A DNA stretch of 64,000 nt, taken from assembly GCA_021840255.1 (NCBI GenBank), contig JAKBYX010000001.1, forward strand, positions 186,001 through 250,000, written 5' to 3'. Both the position numbers and the translations under genes were made by a program. Source of the DNA: Nitrospirota bacterium (GTDB lineage Bacteria; Nitrospirota; Thermodesulfovibrionia; Thermodesulfovibrionales; JdFR-88). Numbering within the stretch: position 1 is the first letter of the stretch; each line of letters begins with the position of its first letter. The notes beneath the pieces were generated by a model, which saw nothing but the letters and a program-made list of their open reading frames with translations, was not told the DNA's origin and did not search any database. Shown piece after piece: positions 43,956-53,398 of this stretch.

Positions 43956-43975
43956 GACCAGAATAAAATATTCCA

Positions 43976-44938
43976 ATGATAAAAACCATGACCGAAAAAG
44001 TCCTTGCCGGAGGAATGATCACCAGGGAGGAGGCCCTTTTTCTGGCTGCAGTGGATGCCGGGGAAACGGCTGCACTTTTTGAGGGGGCAAACCGCATAAG
44101 AGCGGCTTTCAGGGGAAACCGCGTCGATCTATGCTCCATAATAAACGCGAAGTCGGGGGCCTGCCCGGAAAACTGCGCCTATTGCGCCCAGTCCGCAGCG
44201 GCAAGGACGGACATTAAAACGTATCCGCTTTTAGGAACGTCAGAGGTATTGAAATCGGCCGTGGAGACAAAAGCAACCGGGGCAAAGAGGTTTTGCATCG
44301 TCACAAGCGGCAGGAAACCGGGGAGCAGGGAGCTTCAAGCTATTGCCAGATCAATAGAAAGCGTGCGGAAAGCTGGGCTCCTGCCATGCGCCACCTTGGG
44401 GCTTTTGTCCCTGGGCGAACTTAAGTCTTTAAAGGACGCGGGCCTTAACCGTTATCACCACAACCTTGAGACCTCAAAGCGGTTTTTCCCGGAGGTCTGC
44501 CAGACCCATACGTTCGAGGAAAAGCTGGCGACGATCGAGGCGGCAAAGGAGGCCGGGCTGGAGCTTTGCTCCGGGGGGATATTCGGCCTTGGAGAGGAAT
44601 GGGAAGACAGGGTGGACATGGCCCTTCAGGTAAGGCAGTCCGGCGCGGACTCCGTCCCCCTTAATTTCCTCATCCCGGTACCTGGCACCGCCCTTGGCGG
44701 CAGGGAGGTCCTGCCTGCCCTTGAAGCGCTCAAGATCATAAGCCTCTACAGGTTTCTGCTGCCTCAAAAAGAGGTGCGCGTATGCGGAGGCAGGGGGCAG
44801 TGCCTTGGGGAATTTGGCCCTATGGTGTTCAAGGCCGGGGCAGACGGGCTTTTGATAGGGAATTATCTTACAAAAAAAGGCTGTTCGCCTGAGGATGACC
44901 TGCGCATGATAAAAGAGCAGGGGCTCACCCCGGCCTAA
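43976..44938 (+). CDS. bioB: Biotin synthase
   Basis: A radical SAM enzyme inserting sulfur into dethiobiotin. The 320 residues show the [4Fe-4S] motif CPENCAYCAQS, then YHHNLETSKRFFPEVC and GIFGLGEEWEDRVDMAL, and close with RVCGGRGQCLGEFGPMVFKA. BioB of this length is normal. It precedes bioW by seven bases, forming a two-gene biotin unit. The remaining genes bioF, bioA and bioD are not in the window. Confidence 0.96.
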   Translation: MIKTMTEKVLAGGMITREEALFLAAVDAGETAALFEGANRIRAAFRGNRVDLCSIINAKSGACPENCAYCAQSAAARTDIKTYPLLGTSEVLKSAVETKATGAKRFCIVTSGRKPGSRELQAIARSIESVRKAGLLPCATLGLLSLGELKSLKDAGLNRYHHNLETSKRFFPEVCQTHTFEEKLATIEAAKEAGLELCSGGIFGLGEEWEDRVDMALQVRQSGADSVPLNFLIPVPGTALGGREVLPALEALKIISLYRFLLPQKEVRVCGGRGQCLGEFGPMVFKAGADGLLIGNYLTKKGCSPEDDLRMIKEQGLTPA

Positions 44939-44945
44939 AGAAATT

Positions 44946-45830
44946 ATGAAAAAAGAAAAAGGGGGAAAGAAAGAAAAAAAGAAAAATCCCCGGCCTCTCT
45001 GGTCAATCCGGATGAGGGCAGGCAAGGGTGGCGGCCACATATCCGGGGCAGAGGGCATTTTCGACGAAAAAGACGTGGCAAAAACCCTTCAGGAATACTA
45101 CAGGAGGGCCCTTGCGCATTCCAGGGGCAAGCCGGATGCCCTGGTGCTGAAAGCGGAGCTCCTTCCCGCCCCTCCCCTGTCCATTACAGCTCTTCCCGTA
45201 TCTACCCTGGCAACAGAAACAAAAAGTCCGAAGGAGGCAAGGCAAAGGGCCGTGGAACTATTGATCTCCGCCGGGGTGTCGCGGCGGGCTGCAAGCGCTG
45301 CCCTGAAGATACTTCGGACCGGGGGACTGAAAGGGGCCGCCCTGCTGGATGCGGAAGAAGGCATAAGGCTGGACGCGGAGGAGAAAAAAGGGGTGCGGGC
45401 CTCGATGCTCGGGATCACAAAAAAGGCGGAGGGGGAGCTTTCAGCTGGCCTGAGGCGGGCAGGCATCGGCGAGGTGCACTCCCGTGTAAAAGACGCCCTT
45501 ATAATAGCCTCCAAAGTGGCCTCAGCCCCTGGAGTGCTGGCCGAGCTTTGCATATCTGACGATCCGGATTACACGACGGGTTACGTTGCGGGGGCATCGC
45601 TTGGGTACATGAGGCTGCCCGGCATAAAGAAAAACGGGGACCGCGGAGGAGGCAGGGTCTTCTTCATAAGATCCGGCCTAATAAAGGAAGGCCGCCAGCT
45701 TGACCAACTGATCGAATACCTGGGGAGAACCCCCGTTATGGTTGGAAAAATTTCCTCCGTGAACGATATAATCACCTCCCATGAGCCCCGAAAATCAAAA
45801 ACCACTGGAAAGCAAAATAGAAAAAAATAA
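44946..45830 (+). CDS. bioW: 6-carboxyhexanoate-CoA ligase (pimeloyl-CoA synthetase)
   Basis: Activates pimelate with CoA to start biotin synthesis by the BioW route rather than BioC-BioH. The 294 residues match BioW: LWSIRMRAGKGGGHISGAEG near the start, YRRALAHSRGKPDALVLK, SAALKILRTGGLKGAALLD, and DDPDYTTGYVAGASLGYMRLP. The first 18 residues are an unusual Lys-rich extension (MKKEKGGKKEKKK), which may be a start-site artefact. Its end overlaps the lipid kinase gene by 50 bases. Confidence 0.9.
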   Translation: MKKEKGGKKEKKKNPRPLWSIRMRAGKGGGHISGAEGIFDEKDVAKTLQEYYRRALAHSRGKPDALVLKAELLPAPPLSITALPVSTLATETKSPKEARQRAVELLISAGVSRRAASAALKILRTGGLKGAALLDAEEGIRLDAEEKKGVRASMLGITKKAEGELSAGLRRAGIGEVHSRVKDALIIASKVASAPGVLAELCISDDPDYTTGYVAGASLGYMRLPGIKKNGDRGGGRVFFIRSGLIKEGRQLDQLIEYLGRTPVMVGKISSVNDIITSHEPRKSKTTGKQNRKK

Positions 45831-46728
45831 AAAACTCTCCATCATCGCAAATCCGGCGGCAAGGAAATCGTCTTTAAAGAAAGTTGAACTCGCCTCGGAG
45901 CTCCTGGGCAGGGCAGGGTGGGATGTGGAGCTCATGTGGACGCAGGAGGCGGGGCACGCAACCAGGCTGGCAAAACAGGCGGCCGATGGGGGAGCATATC
46001 TTGTGGTTGCGGCCGGAGGGGACGGGACGTTTAATGAAGTAATGAACGGCCTCACGACAGGTAATGAGGTAATGAATGGCCCTGCGGCGCGCGGGCCGGC
46101 CATGGCCCTTCTTCCCTTGGGCACCACGAACGTGCTGGCAAAGGAGTTGAAGGTTCCGGAAGATGCCCGGGGTGCGGTCAAAAGGATACTTGAAGGCCGG
46201 GTGCGGGAGATATACCTTGGGAGCATGTCTTTCCCTGACGGCCGTCGTAGAAGGTTCTTCCTCATGGCGGGTATGGGCTTCGATGCGGAGGCGGTCTATC
46301 AGGTAAACCGGAGGCTCAAGAAGCTCTACGGGAAAGCCGGATACCTGACAAGCGGGCTTAAACTCCTTAAGAGCTGGGCGCCGGAGCCAAAGAGCGTATT
46401 GATCGACGGCAGGCAATATTTCTTTTCAAGCCTTATTGTCTGCAACGGGGCCAGATATGGAGGTTATCCCAAAATGGCCCCGGATGCCAGCGTTGAGAAC
46501 GGCTGGCTTTATGCCGTGGTCATGAGCGGCAGGAAAAGGCTTGATGTCCTCAAGTACGCATTGGGCGTCGTTACGGGAAGGCATACCTCCTTTAAGGACG
46601 TGGCCTATCTGAAGTGCCGGTCCGTACAGGTGCAGGATACGGCCCGCATACAGGCCGACGGGGACTATATCGGGGAAAGCCCGGTGCTCATCGAGTCCGC
46701 CAAAGAAAAACTGAAGCTGGTTTATTGA
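45781..46728 (+). CDS. Diacylglycerol/lipid kinase family protein
   Basis: A YegS/DgkB-type lipid kinase, probably phosphorylating diacylglycerol or a related lipid. The 315 residues show the nucleotide motif VVAAGGDGTFNEVMNG, the following PLGTTNVLAKEL, and GMGFDAEAVYQV. An internal near-duplication is visible: NEVMNGLTTG is followed at once by NEVMNGPAARG, inserting about ten residues compared with relatives. The start at 45781 lies within bioW and lacks a strong ribosome site. No later ATG preserves the SIIANPAARKSS strand, so the start is kept. Confidence 0.88.
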   Translation: MSPENQKPLESKIEKNKKLSIIANPAARKSSLKKVELASELLGRAGWDVELMWTQEAGHATRLAKQAADGGAYLVVAAGGDGTFNEVMNGLTTGNEVMNGPAARGPAMALLPLGTTNVLAKELKVPEDARGAVKRILEGRVREIYLGSMSFPDGRRRRFFLMAGMGFDAEAVYQVNRRLKKLYGKAGYLTSGLKLLKSWAPEPKSVLIDGRQYFFSSLIVCNGARYGGYPKMAPDASVENGWLYAVVMSGRKRLDVLKYALGVVTGRHTSFKDVAYLKCRSVQVQDTARIQADGDYIGESPVLIESAKEKLKLVY

Positions 46729-46750
46729 GGCCGTTGCCGGGCCGGAGACC

Positions 46751-47089
46751 TTATATCTTCAGCTCATCACAGAGTTTCAGGAACCCGTCCTTTATTTTGG
46801 AAAAAGCCGGCAGTTCGAGCGCATCGAGGTCATGCTCCAGCTTTCTGCCCGTCCTTGATTGCAAATCCAGAAGTATATCCTTTTTGATCTCAGCGACTAC
46901 AGGGTACCGCGCCTGGTCATGGAACCGGTGCTTCTCCTTCTCTATGTGTTTTTGAACCTCGTGCAGTTTCTTCTTCAGGTCCTCGCTTTTATAATCATCG
47001 GCCGAGGCGTGCAGGACCGGCTCGAACAGTTTTTCATCCAGGAATTTAACAAGCTCTTCTCTTTTTCTGTCTTCAACTTTAATGGCCAT
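46751..47089 (-). CDS. Hypothetical helical protein, 112 aa
   Basis: A charged, fully helical soluble protein (KREELVKFLDEKLFEPVLHAS, then LKKKLHEVQKHIEKEKHRFHD) with possible coiled-coil character. It resembles no family I can name. The frame is open to 47125, but GGGGAGG precedes the ATG at 47089 and supports that start. It converges with the lipid kinase gene. Confidence 0.6.
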   Translation of the reverse strand: MAIKVEDRKREELVKFLDEKLFEPVLHASADDYKSEDLKKKLHEVQKHIEKEKHRFHDQARYPVVAEIKKDILLDLQSRTGRKLEHDLDALELPAFSKIKDGFLKLCDELKI

Positions 47090-47311
47090 AGAGATTTCCT
47101 CCCCTTTCTGATCAAATGTTATCAATGAACCGGCCTGCGTTCAAGTCGTCCTGAAAAAGGAAAGAAGCCGGGATAGAACCTTTGCCGCTTCTTTGATAGA
47201 ATCCAATCAGGAAGAGAAAGAATTACGGCAGGCAGCAGGGAAAAAAGAAAAAATCCTGGCGTATTTTTTGACCCAAAAACCACAAATCTTTTCTGAAGGA
47301 GGACAAAAACC

Positions 47312-47626
47312 ATGCCAAAGACGGCAAAAATAGAGGAGGCGCTTATAGCCGCCCCGAACAATTACAAACTGCTTTTTGAAAATGACCGCGTGCGCATGCT
47401 CTCGCTCACCATAGACCCGGGCGAAAGGACCGCCATGCATTCCCTGCGGGACCATCTGGTCTATAACATTTCGGACTGCACCGCCACCTTCATAAGCCCG
47501 GAGGGGGAAGCCGAAAAATGCAACATGAACGCGGGCCAGGCGCACTGGTTTCCCGGCACATCCCACGAGATGGCAAATGAAGGGTCCAAGCCTCTGGAGC
47601 TCATCATCACGGAGTTCAAAGACTGA
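47312..47626 (+). CDS. Small cupin-domain protein
   Basis: A 104-residue single cupin barrel. The metal-ligand motif is partly kept (GERTAMHSLRDHLVYNI, then QAHWFPGTSHEM), and the closing strand LELIITEFKD is typical. Similar proteins are annotated only as cupins, so the ligand is unknown. AGGAGG lies eight bases before the ATG. A bidirectional hairpin follows. Confidence 0.8.
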   Translation: MPKTAKIEEALIAAPNNYKLLFENDRVRMLSLTIDPGERTAMHSLRDHLVYNISDCTATFISPEGEAEKCNMNAGQAHWFPGTSHEMANEGSKPLELIITEFKD

Positions 47627-47712
47627 AGTTTTTACGCCGGGAATTGCAAAAACAAAAATTTCGCGGCAACAAACAAAAGCCGCTGCAAAAAGCAAAAACA
47701 AAAACCTCAGAA

Positions 47713-47744
47713 AGCCGGGCGGTCTTTACGGAGGCCGCCCGGCT
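47713..47744. terminator. Bidirectional terminator between cupin and RND operon
   Basis: AGCCGGGCGG (47713-47722) pairs perfectly with CCGCCCGGCT (47735-47744) across a 12-nt loop. T-rich sequence follows in both directions (TCTGCTTTATTTC on plus; TTCTGAGGTTTTTGTTTTT on minus). It serves the convergent cupin gene and RND operon. Confidence 0.85.
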
Positions 47745-47750
47745 TCTGCT

Positions 47751-50700
47751 TTATTTCTTCCTGACGCCTAAAACGTGGAATATGCCAGGCAATATGAACA
47801 GCACCAGCGGGAACTGGACAACCAGGCCGGAGATGATCGCTATGGCCAGGGGTTTTAGCATAGCGGCCCCCTGGCCAATGCCAAGCGCAAGCGGAAGCAG
47901 CGCCAATATGGCCGCAAATGTTGTCATCGCTATGGGGCGCATACGGTTTTTCCCCGCCAGGACAAGCGCTTCCTTTTTGTCAGCGCTTTCGTCCAGGTCA
48001 TAGTATTCAGAAACATAAAAAATAGCCACTTCCGTAGCGATCCCGATGATCATCGTCATTCCCATCATGGCGGAGATGTTAAGCTCGGTGCCCGTGATGA
48101 ACAGCCCGATAAATACCCCCATGACCGCCAGAAGAGAGGTTGCCAGGATGGCCATAGCCACCCGGAAACTTTCATAAAGGTAAAGGAGCAAAAGGAAAAC
48201 CAGCGCAACAGCGGCGGCAAATACTGCCATAAGGCCCGCAAAGGCTATTCTCTGTTGCTTGTAAAGCCCTCCAAGACTGTAATAGACGCCTTTGGGGAAA
48301 AGTCCCGGCCGCGCAAGGGCGCGCTTTACGTCACGGATCACCGAGCCCATGTCCCGGCCGCTTATCCTGCCGGTAACAGCGACCATCCTTTTTAAGTTGT
48401 CGCGCATTATCTGGGGCTGTCCGGTGATGGCGCTTATGGTGGCGATCCTGCCAAGCGGGAACAGATGCCCGTCGGGAGCCCGCAGCTGAAGCAGTGAAAG
48501 GTCCTCTTCAGTGGCCCTGAACTTCTCCGGTATCCAAACCCGCACACCTACCATCTTGGGGCCCTGCCGCACCTGGGTAGTGACCAGGCCGCTCATAAGG
48601 GCATCCAGGTCCTTGGTGATGGTTTCCGGGTTCACCCCTTCAAGCGCGGCCTTCACGCGGTCCACCTTTATATCCAGCGCGTCTCCCGCAAGGACTATCC
48701 CGTTGTCCACATCCACCACGCCTGGGATATTGCTTATCAGGTCCGCCACCTTGGGGCCAAGCTCCCTTAGCACCTTGCCGTCATCTGAGTATATCTTTAT
48801 ATCTATCGGCTGCGGGACCCCGGTAAAATCCCCTATCATGTCTTCTAAAAGCTGGGCCATCTCGATGTGCAACCCTGGAACGGCACCCTCTACTTTTTTC
48901 CGAACGTCGTCCATCACCTGCTCTATGGGCCTTCTGGGGAAAGGTTTTAACCTCACAAAGAAATCGCCTTCATAGGCTTCGGTGACGCCCCCTCCAAGCT
49001 GAAGCCCCGTGCGCCTGGAATAGGTCTGGACATCGGGCGTCTTGCGAAGTAGGCTTCCCACCTGCCTGAGCAGGCGGTCCGTCTCGGCCAGCGAAGTCCC
49101 GGGCTCCGCCAGGTAATCGATGATGAAGCCCCCTTCGTCCATTTTGGGCATGAAGCCCGTGCCAAGGTGCTTGTAGCTCACCCATCCTGCCAAAAGGAGC
49201 GCCGCCACGGGCAGCAAAAGCAGAGCCGGACGGCCAAGCAGGCGGCCCATGACCTTCTCATACCCCCTGTGGGCCTTCTCTGTAACAACTCCCCCTTCCT
49301 CCTGGTCCGCGTCCTTTTGTCCCAGCAGATGGTCGGCAAGAAGGGGGACCGCAAGCCATGCCACAAAATAGGATATGAACAGGCTGGCGGCCATCGTAAG
49401 GGACAGCGCCTTGAAAAAAGCCCCCGTGACCCCGGAAAGAAAGGCCAGCGGCGCGAAAATGACGATGGTCGATGCGGAAGAGCCCACAAGCGGCCTGGTA
49501 AACTCTGCCGCCGCGTGCATTACCTTATTGTGATGTGCGGCCGCTGTTTCTTTGCCGCCCCCGCGCAATCTCCTTACGATATGCTCAAGCATGACGATGG
49601 TGTCATCGATGATAAGCCCCACCGCCGCGGCCATGCCCCCAAGCGTCATCATGTTGAAGCTCTGGTGCATCACATAAAGCAGAAGGATGGAGGCCGCAAG
49701 CACTCCTGGCACGGTAATAATGGCAATGAGCGTTATCTTTATGTTCCTGAGAAAGACAAAAAGTATGATGGCCGCAAGCACCACGCCTATCAGTATCGCG
49801 TCCCGGACGCTCCCTGCCGACGCCTTTATGAGCTGGCTCTGGTCGTACCAGTTGGCGATCCTGACACCCGGTGGTATCTGGCTTTTGAACGAGGCCAGCC
49901 TGGCCTTCAGGTCACTGGCTATCCGGACGGTGTTTCCCCCGCGCTGTTGATAGATATTAAGCAGAACGGCATCATGTCCGTCAGCGGTAACGCGCGTCCA
50001 TTGCGGCACGGCGCCGCGGGTGACAGACGCCACATCCGCAAGCATCACGGGCCCGTTTGCCCCGGAGCGAAGGACGGTGTTTCGTATCTGGTCAAGCCCG
50101 GTAAACCTGGTGTCTGACATTACCAGATAAAGCTTGTAGTGGTCCTCAAGCCGTCCCACGGCGGTTATGACGTTTGCCGCCGAAAGGGATTTGGCAACAT
50201 CCGAAAGAGAAAGGCCGTAAGAGGCAAGCCTGGCCGGGTCCACCGTTACACGGTACTCCTCCACGGCCCCGCCCTGCACCTGTACCTTTGCCACTCCGTC
50301 CACCGCGGAAAGCAGCGGCCGGAGCTGATAATATGCAAAATCGCGCAGCCCGGTGAGCGATCGGGTATCAGAGGTCAGGCTGTAGGCCAGCACGGGGTCA
50401 ACCGTGGGGTCCATTCGCTTAACGGAGAATGTGGTGCCTGCCGGAAGCAACGGCATCGCCTGGTTTATGGCCGATTCCACCTGTAGCAGAGACTGGGCCA
50501 TGTCCCTGCCCCAGTCAAAATCAACAATCACCTCGGCGCTTCCCCGGCTGGTAGTCGAGTGGACGCTTACGACCCCTGGCACACTCCTTACCGCCTGCTC
50601 CACGGGCAGGGTAACCTCTATGGCCATCTGGCTTGCGGGGCGGTCCCCCGCATCCAGCTCCGCGGCCACCCTCGGAAAACTCACATTGGGCAGCAGGGCA

Positions 50701-50801
50701 ACCGGCAGTTTTACGCTGCTTGCGATACCCCCAAACATGAGCACCGCCAGGAGAAAGAGGATGGAGCGGCGGTGATGCTGGACCCACCCGGTAAAGGTCA
50801 T
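47751..50801 (-). CDS. RND efflux transporter, inner-membrane permease
   Basis: A 1016-residue proton-driven pump of the AcrB/MexB/CzcA superfamily. It has the duplicated layout: a helix near the start (RSILFLLAVLMFGGIASSVK), a large periplasmic loop, six helices, a second loop and six more helices. Visible motifs include LPVALLPNVSFPRVAAEL and GLIIDDTIVMLEHI in helix 4, with the paired acidic residues of the proton relay. Drug versus metal specificity cannot be fixed from sequence alone. It overlaps the adaptor gene by four bases. Confidence 0.93.
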   Translation of the reverse strand: MTFTGWVQHHRRSILFLLAVLMFGGIASSVKLPVALLPNVSFPRVAAELDAGDRPASQMAIEVTLPVEQAVRSVPGVVSVHSTTSRGSAEVIVDFDWGRDMAQSLLQVESAINQAMPLLPAGTTFSVKRMDPTVDPVLAYSLTSDTRSLTGLRDFAYYQLRPLLSAVDGVAKVQVQGGAVEEYRVTVDPARLASYGLSLSDVAKSLSAANVITAVGRLEDHYKLYLVMSDTRFTGLDQIRNTVLRSGANGPVMLADVASVTRGAVPQWTRVTADGHDAVLLNIYQQRGGNTVRIASDLKARLASFKSQIPPGVRIANWYDQSQLIKASAGSVRDAILIGVVLAAIILFVFLRNIKITLIAIITVPGVLAASILLLYVMHQSFNMMTLGGMAAAVGLIIDDTIVMLEHIVRRLRGGGKETAAAHHNKVMHAAAEFTRPLVGSSASTIVIFAPLAFLSGVTGAFFKALSLTMAASLFISYFVAWLAVPLLADHLLGQKDADQEEGGVVTEKAHRGYEKVMGRLLGRPALLLLPVAALLLAGWVSYKHLGTGFMPKMDEGGFIIDYLAEPGTSLAETDRLLRQVGSLLRKTPDVQTYSRRTGLQLGGGVTEAYEGDFFVRLKPFPRRPIEQVMDDVRKKVEGAVPGLHIEMAQLLEDMIGDFTGVPQPIDIKIYSDDGKVLRELGPKVADLISNIPGVVDVDNGIVLAGDALDIKVDRVKAALEGVNPETITKDLDALMSGLVTTQVRQGPKMVGVRVWIPEKFRATEEDLSLLQLRAPDGHLFPLGRIATISAITGQPQIMRDNLKRMVAVTGRISGRDMGSVIRDVKRALARPGLFPKGVYYSLGGLYKQQRIAFAGLMAVFAAAVALVFLLLLYLYESFRVAMAILATSLLAVMGVFIGLFITGTELNISAMMGMTMIIGIATEVAIFYVSEYYDLDESADKKEALVLAGKNRMRPIAMTTFAAILALLPLALGIGQGAAMLKPLAIAIISGLVVQFPLVLFILPGIFHVLGVRKK

Positions 50802-51889
50802 TGCGCCTTTTCCACCTTTACATTCATTCCATTCCGCAGTTCGTAGTTACCGAGCACCACGGCTTCATCGCCGGGTTTCAAGCCGATTCCGGAGACCTGG
50901 ACTTCGTTGCCGCTTTCAAGGCCGGTTTGTACGAAGTGTTTTACCGCTCGTCCATCCCTGACCGTATAAAGTACAAATTTACCGCTTTCAGGAAGCACCG
51001 CGCTCCGCGGCACGGCCAGCCCAAATGAGGAAGCCGTCTCTATCCTGCCCCTGATATATTCTCCCAGCAGAAAATCGCAATTCCCGGGTATAGAGACAAA
51101 TACATCCACCAAGCGCGTGGCTGTATTGACTGCGCGGGATATTTTCCTTATCTTTCCTGTAATCTTTTTCTGGATCGGCTCATTTACAGGGGAAAGCGAA
51201 ACGGACTGGCCGGAAATGAGCCGCTCTGCGTCATGTGGCTCAACCCCAAGCCGGACCTCAAGGCGGTTTTGCGATATGACCCCCACAAGCGGCTTGCCGT
51301 CCGCAACGATTGCGCCCTCCTGGACGTTGACCGAGCTTATTAATCCGCTCTCTTTTGCACGGATCACTTGTTTGCCGTCCACCCCCATCATTTTAAGGCT
51401 TTCAAGCTGCGAGGAGGCCTGCTGGAAAACCTCCTGGGCTTTTAGAATCTGGGTGTTCGTGGCAAGTTTGAGGTCAAACAACTGCTTTATGTGATCAAGG
51501 TTCTGTTTTGATATATTGAAGGAGTTTTCCGCCTGCTTGAGCTGAAGGACGGTATCGGGGCTTGGTTCCACTTCCAAAAGAGGCTCGCCCCTTGAAATCT
51601 TCTGGCCAGCGCTCACCATTACCTGGTCTACCCTTATTTCATATGGCACGGAGGCCACGCGCACTGCGCCCGGCGCTGGGACCACGTCTCCGAAAACACT
51701 AACAGAGGCAGAAATAGTTTTCTTTTTTATCGGGGCAACCCGAACGCTGGCTACAGGACCAGCGTCAACAGCCGTTTCTTCTTTCGCATTCGCTTTTGGC
51801 GTTTCTCCTTTATGAAGGACCCATAAGCCGTCAATGGCCAGACAAATGATCACAAATGTAATCAGGACGCTCCGCGAGGAGAATTTCAT
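50798..51889 (-). CDS. RND efflux periplasmic adaptor (membrane fusion protein)
   Basis: The periplasmic adaptor linking pump and outer-membrane channel. The 363 residues begin with one signal/anchor helix (VLITFVIICLAIDGLWVLHKG). A beta-barrel start (VASVRVAPIKKKTISASVSV), a lipoyl-like half motif, a coiled-coil hairpin (LKQAENSFNISKQNLDHIKQ) and the second lipoyl half with C-terminal barrel follow. It lies three bases after the outer-membrane gene. Confidence 0.92.
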   Translation of the reverse strand: MKFSSRSVLITFVIICLAIDGLWVLHKGETPKANAKEETAVDAGPVASVRVAPIKKKTISASVSVFGDVVPAPGAVRVASVPYEIRVDQVMVSAGQKISRGEPLLEVEPSPDTVLQLKQAENSFNISKQNLDHIKQLFDLKLATNTQILKAQEVFQQASSQLESLKMMGVDGKQVIRAKESGLISSVNVQEGAIVADGKPLVGVISQNRLEVRLGVEPHDAERLISGQSVSLSPVNEPIQKKITGKIRKISRAVNTATRLVDVFVSIPGNCDFLLGEYIRGRIETASSFGLAVPRSAVLPESGKFVLYTVRDGRAVKHFVQTGLESGNEVQVSGIGLKPGDEAVVLGNYELRNGMNVKVEKAQ

Positions 51890-51892
51890 TTT

Positions 51893-53269
51893 CTAAATAC
51901 CTCCTAAATTACCGTCGCTTCCAATATATTCTCCGGCGGTGATTTCAAGCGCAACATACAAACCGGCAAGGTTCTGCTGGAGTTTAAGGACATCCAGACG
52001 CCGTGTGGTCAGCCGGTCCACCTCATTGTAATAGCTCAGGACATCGATATTTCCTTCAAGAAAACCGCTGTATGAGACCTTGACAAGCTTTTCCAGGGTT
52101 TGCACTGATTTATCGGTGGCGTCTATTTGGGTTTTCACCGATTTAATGTCCGCCAATATGCCCGCGGCATCCGCCCTCGCCTGAAAGACCCTGTTCATGT
52201 AGTCATCATAAAGCTGTTTCCTGCTCGCCTTTTCAATCGCTATATGGCCCTGGTTACGGTCAAAGAAAGGAAGGCTTATCGATACGGAAAAACCGGTCGT
52301 TATGACATTGGTTGTATCCCGCGCGTGTGAAAACCCGATACTTATGCCAGGGAACTGCGCGCGCACCGCCGCCCTCAGACGGGCCTCCTGGCTTTGATAA
52401 CCCAGCTTCAGGGCAAGGAGGTCCAGCCGCCTGTTTTCGAGCCCATTCATGATGTCGTGCAGGGCCGGAAGAGTTTTGGGCCCGGCCAAGTTTATGATCG
52501 GTTTAAGCTGGATTTTGATTGACGGGGGAAAACCAAGGATGCGGTTCAGGCCAAGTCTTTCCTGATTGAGCTTCTGGCTGATATCAAGGACTGTGGAATG
52601 GATTCTTCTCAGCGTGGAGTCCACTGCGTCCTGGTCAACTATTGTCATATTGCCTTCGGCAACCGCCTTTTTGATGGCCTCCAGGTTCTTCCTGAGATCC
52701 TCCTCTTCTCTTTGCGCAACCCGAAGCTGGCCTTTAAGCATAACAATCCTGTAAACGCTCAATTTGGCGGACTCCGCCACTTGCCACTCCCTCCAGGCTA
52801 TATCGAGGTTGACGGACGCCTCTTGAGCGCGGGCGGCATCCACCCTGGCCCCGCGGGTAAGCAGGGATTTTATGTCCCAGTCCAGCCCAAGCCCGTAGGC
52901 GTTCACCGTACCCTGGTCGCTCCCGCCGGAAGGGACATCGAGGCTGTAGCTGAAAGCCGGGTTTGGAAGGATGCCGGCTTGAAGGAGCTGGGCTTTAGCG
53001 AGGCCCAGGCGGACACGCTCCGCACGGAGCGCGGGGTTCGTTATAACGGCGATTATCGCGGCATCACGGGCGGAGATGCCTTTTGAAAAATCGATATTGC
53101 GCGGCTTCAGCACGGGGTGTTTTATCTCTTCAGCTTTTATGCTTACCGCTTGCTTGTCCGGGGCCGCCAGCCTGCGGGATACGGCCGCCTGATCTATAGG
53201 TTTTGGCTGATAGACGGCGCAGCCCTGGAGGACCAGGATAAGAGCCAGAAAAAGCAGAGGCTTTTTATT
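51893..53269 (-). CDS. RND efflux outer-membrane factor (TolC/CzcC-like lipoprotein), non-standard start
   Basis: The outer-membrane channel of the efflux operon. Two TolC-type helical repeats are visible (AIIAVITNPALRAERVRLGL, SKLSVYR-region, ALKLGYQSQEARLRAAVRAQFPGISIG). A conventional start is the GTG at 53113 (406 aa), but the frame stays open upstream to 53373 and encodes KKPLLFLALILVLQGC, a textbook lipoprotein signal. The codon expected to be the start, 53269-53267, reads AAT, six bases after GAAGG. No ATG, GTG or TTG occurs on this strand between 53114 and 53385 in any frame. With the signal the protein is 458 aa, normal for the family. Confidence 0.8.
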   Translation of the reverse strand, partial: NKKPLLFLALILVLQGCAVYQPKPIDQAAVSRRLAAPDKQAVSIKAEEIKHPVLKPRNIDFSKGISARDAAIIAVITNPALRAERVRLGLAKAQLLQAGILPNPAFSYSLDVPSGGSDQGTVNAYGLGLDWDIKSLLTRGARVDAARAQEASVNLDIAWREWQVAESAKLSVYRIVMLKGQLRVAQREEEDLRKNLEAIKKAVAEGNMTIVDQDAVDSTLRRIHSTVLDISQKLNQERLGLNRILGFPPSIKIQLKPIINLAGPKTLPALHDIMNGLENRRLDLLALKLGYQSQEARLRAAVRAQFPGISIGFSHARDTTNVITTGFSVSISLPFFDRNQGHIAIEKASRKQLYDDYMNRVFQARADAAGILADIKSVKTQIDATDKSVQTLEKLVKVSYSGFLEGNIDVLSYYNEVDRLTTRRLDVLKLQQNLAGLYVALEITAGEYIGSDGNLGGI

Positions 53270-53363
53270 CGCCTTCGAAAATCGGACGTAAGGACCTTTT
53301 TTTTGGTCGATCGGATTCGTTCGCTTGCCCTTCTGGATGCGCTTACTTCCTTGCGATGAAAAT

Positions 53364-53398
53364 TTATTTTATTATAATACTCCCGGCATCAGCTCAAA
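53364..53398 (-). promoter_or_regulatory. Probable promoter of the RND operon
   Basis: On the minus strand TTTGAG (about 53398-53393) and a perfect TATAAT (53376-53371) are separated by 16 nt. Transcription would begin near 53364, leaving a leader of about 95 nt before the lipoprotein signal codons. Confidence 0.45.
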
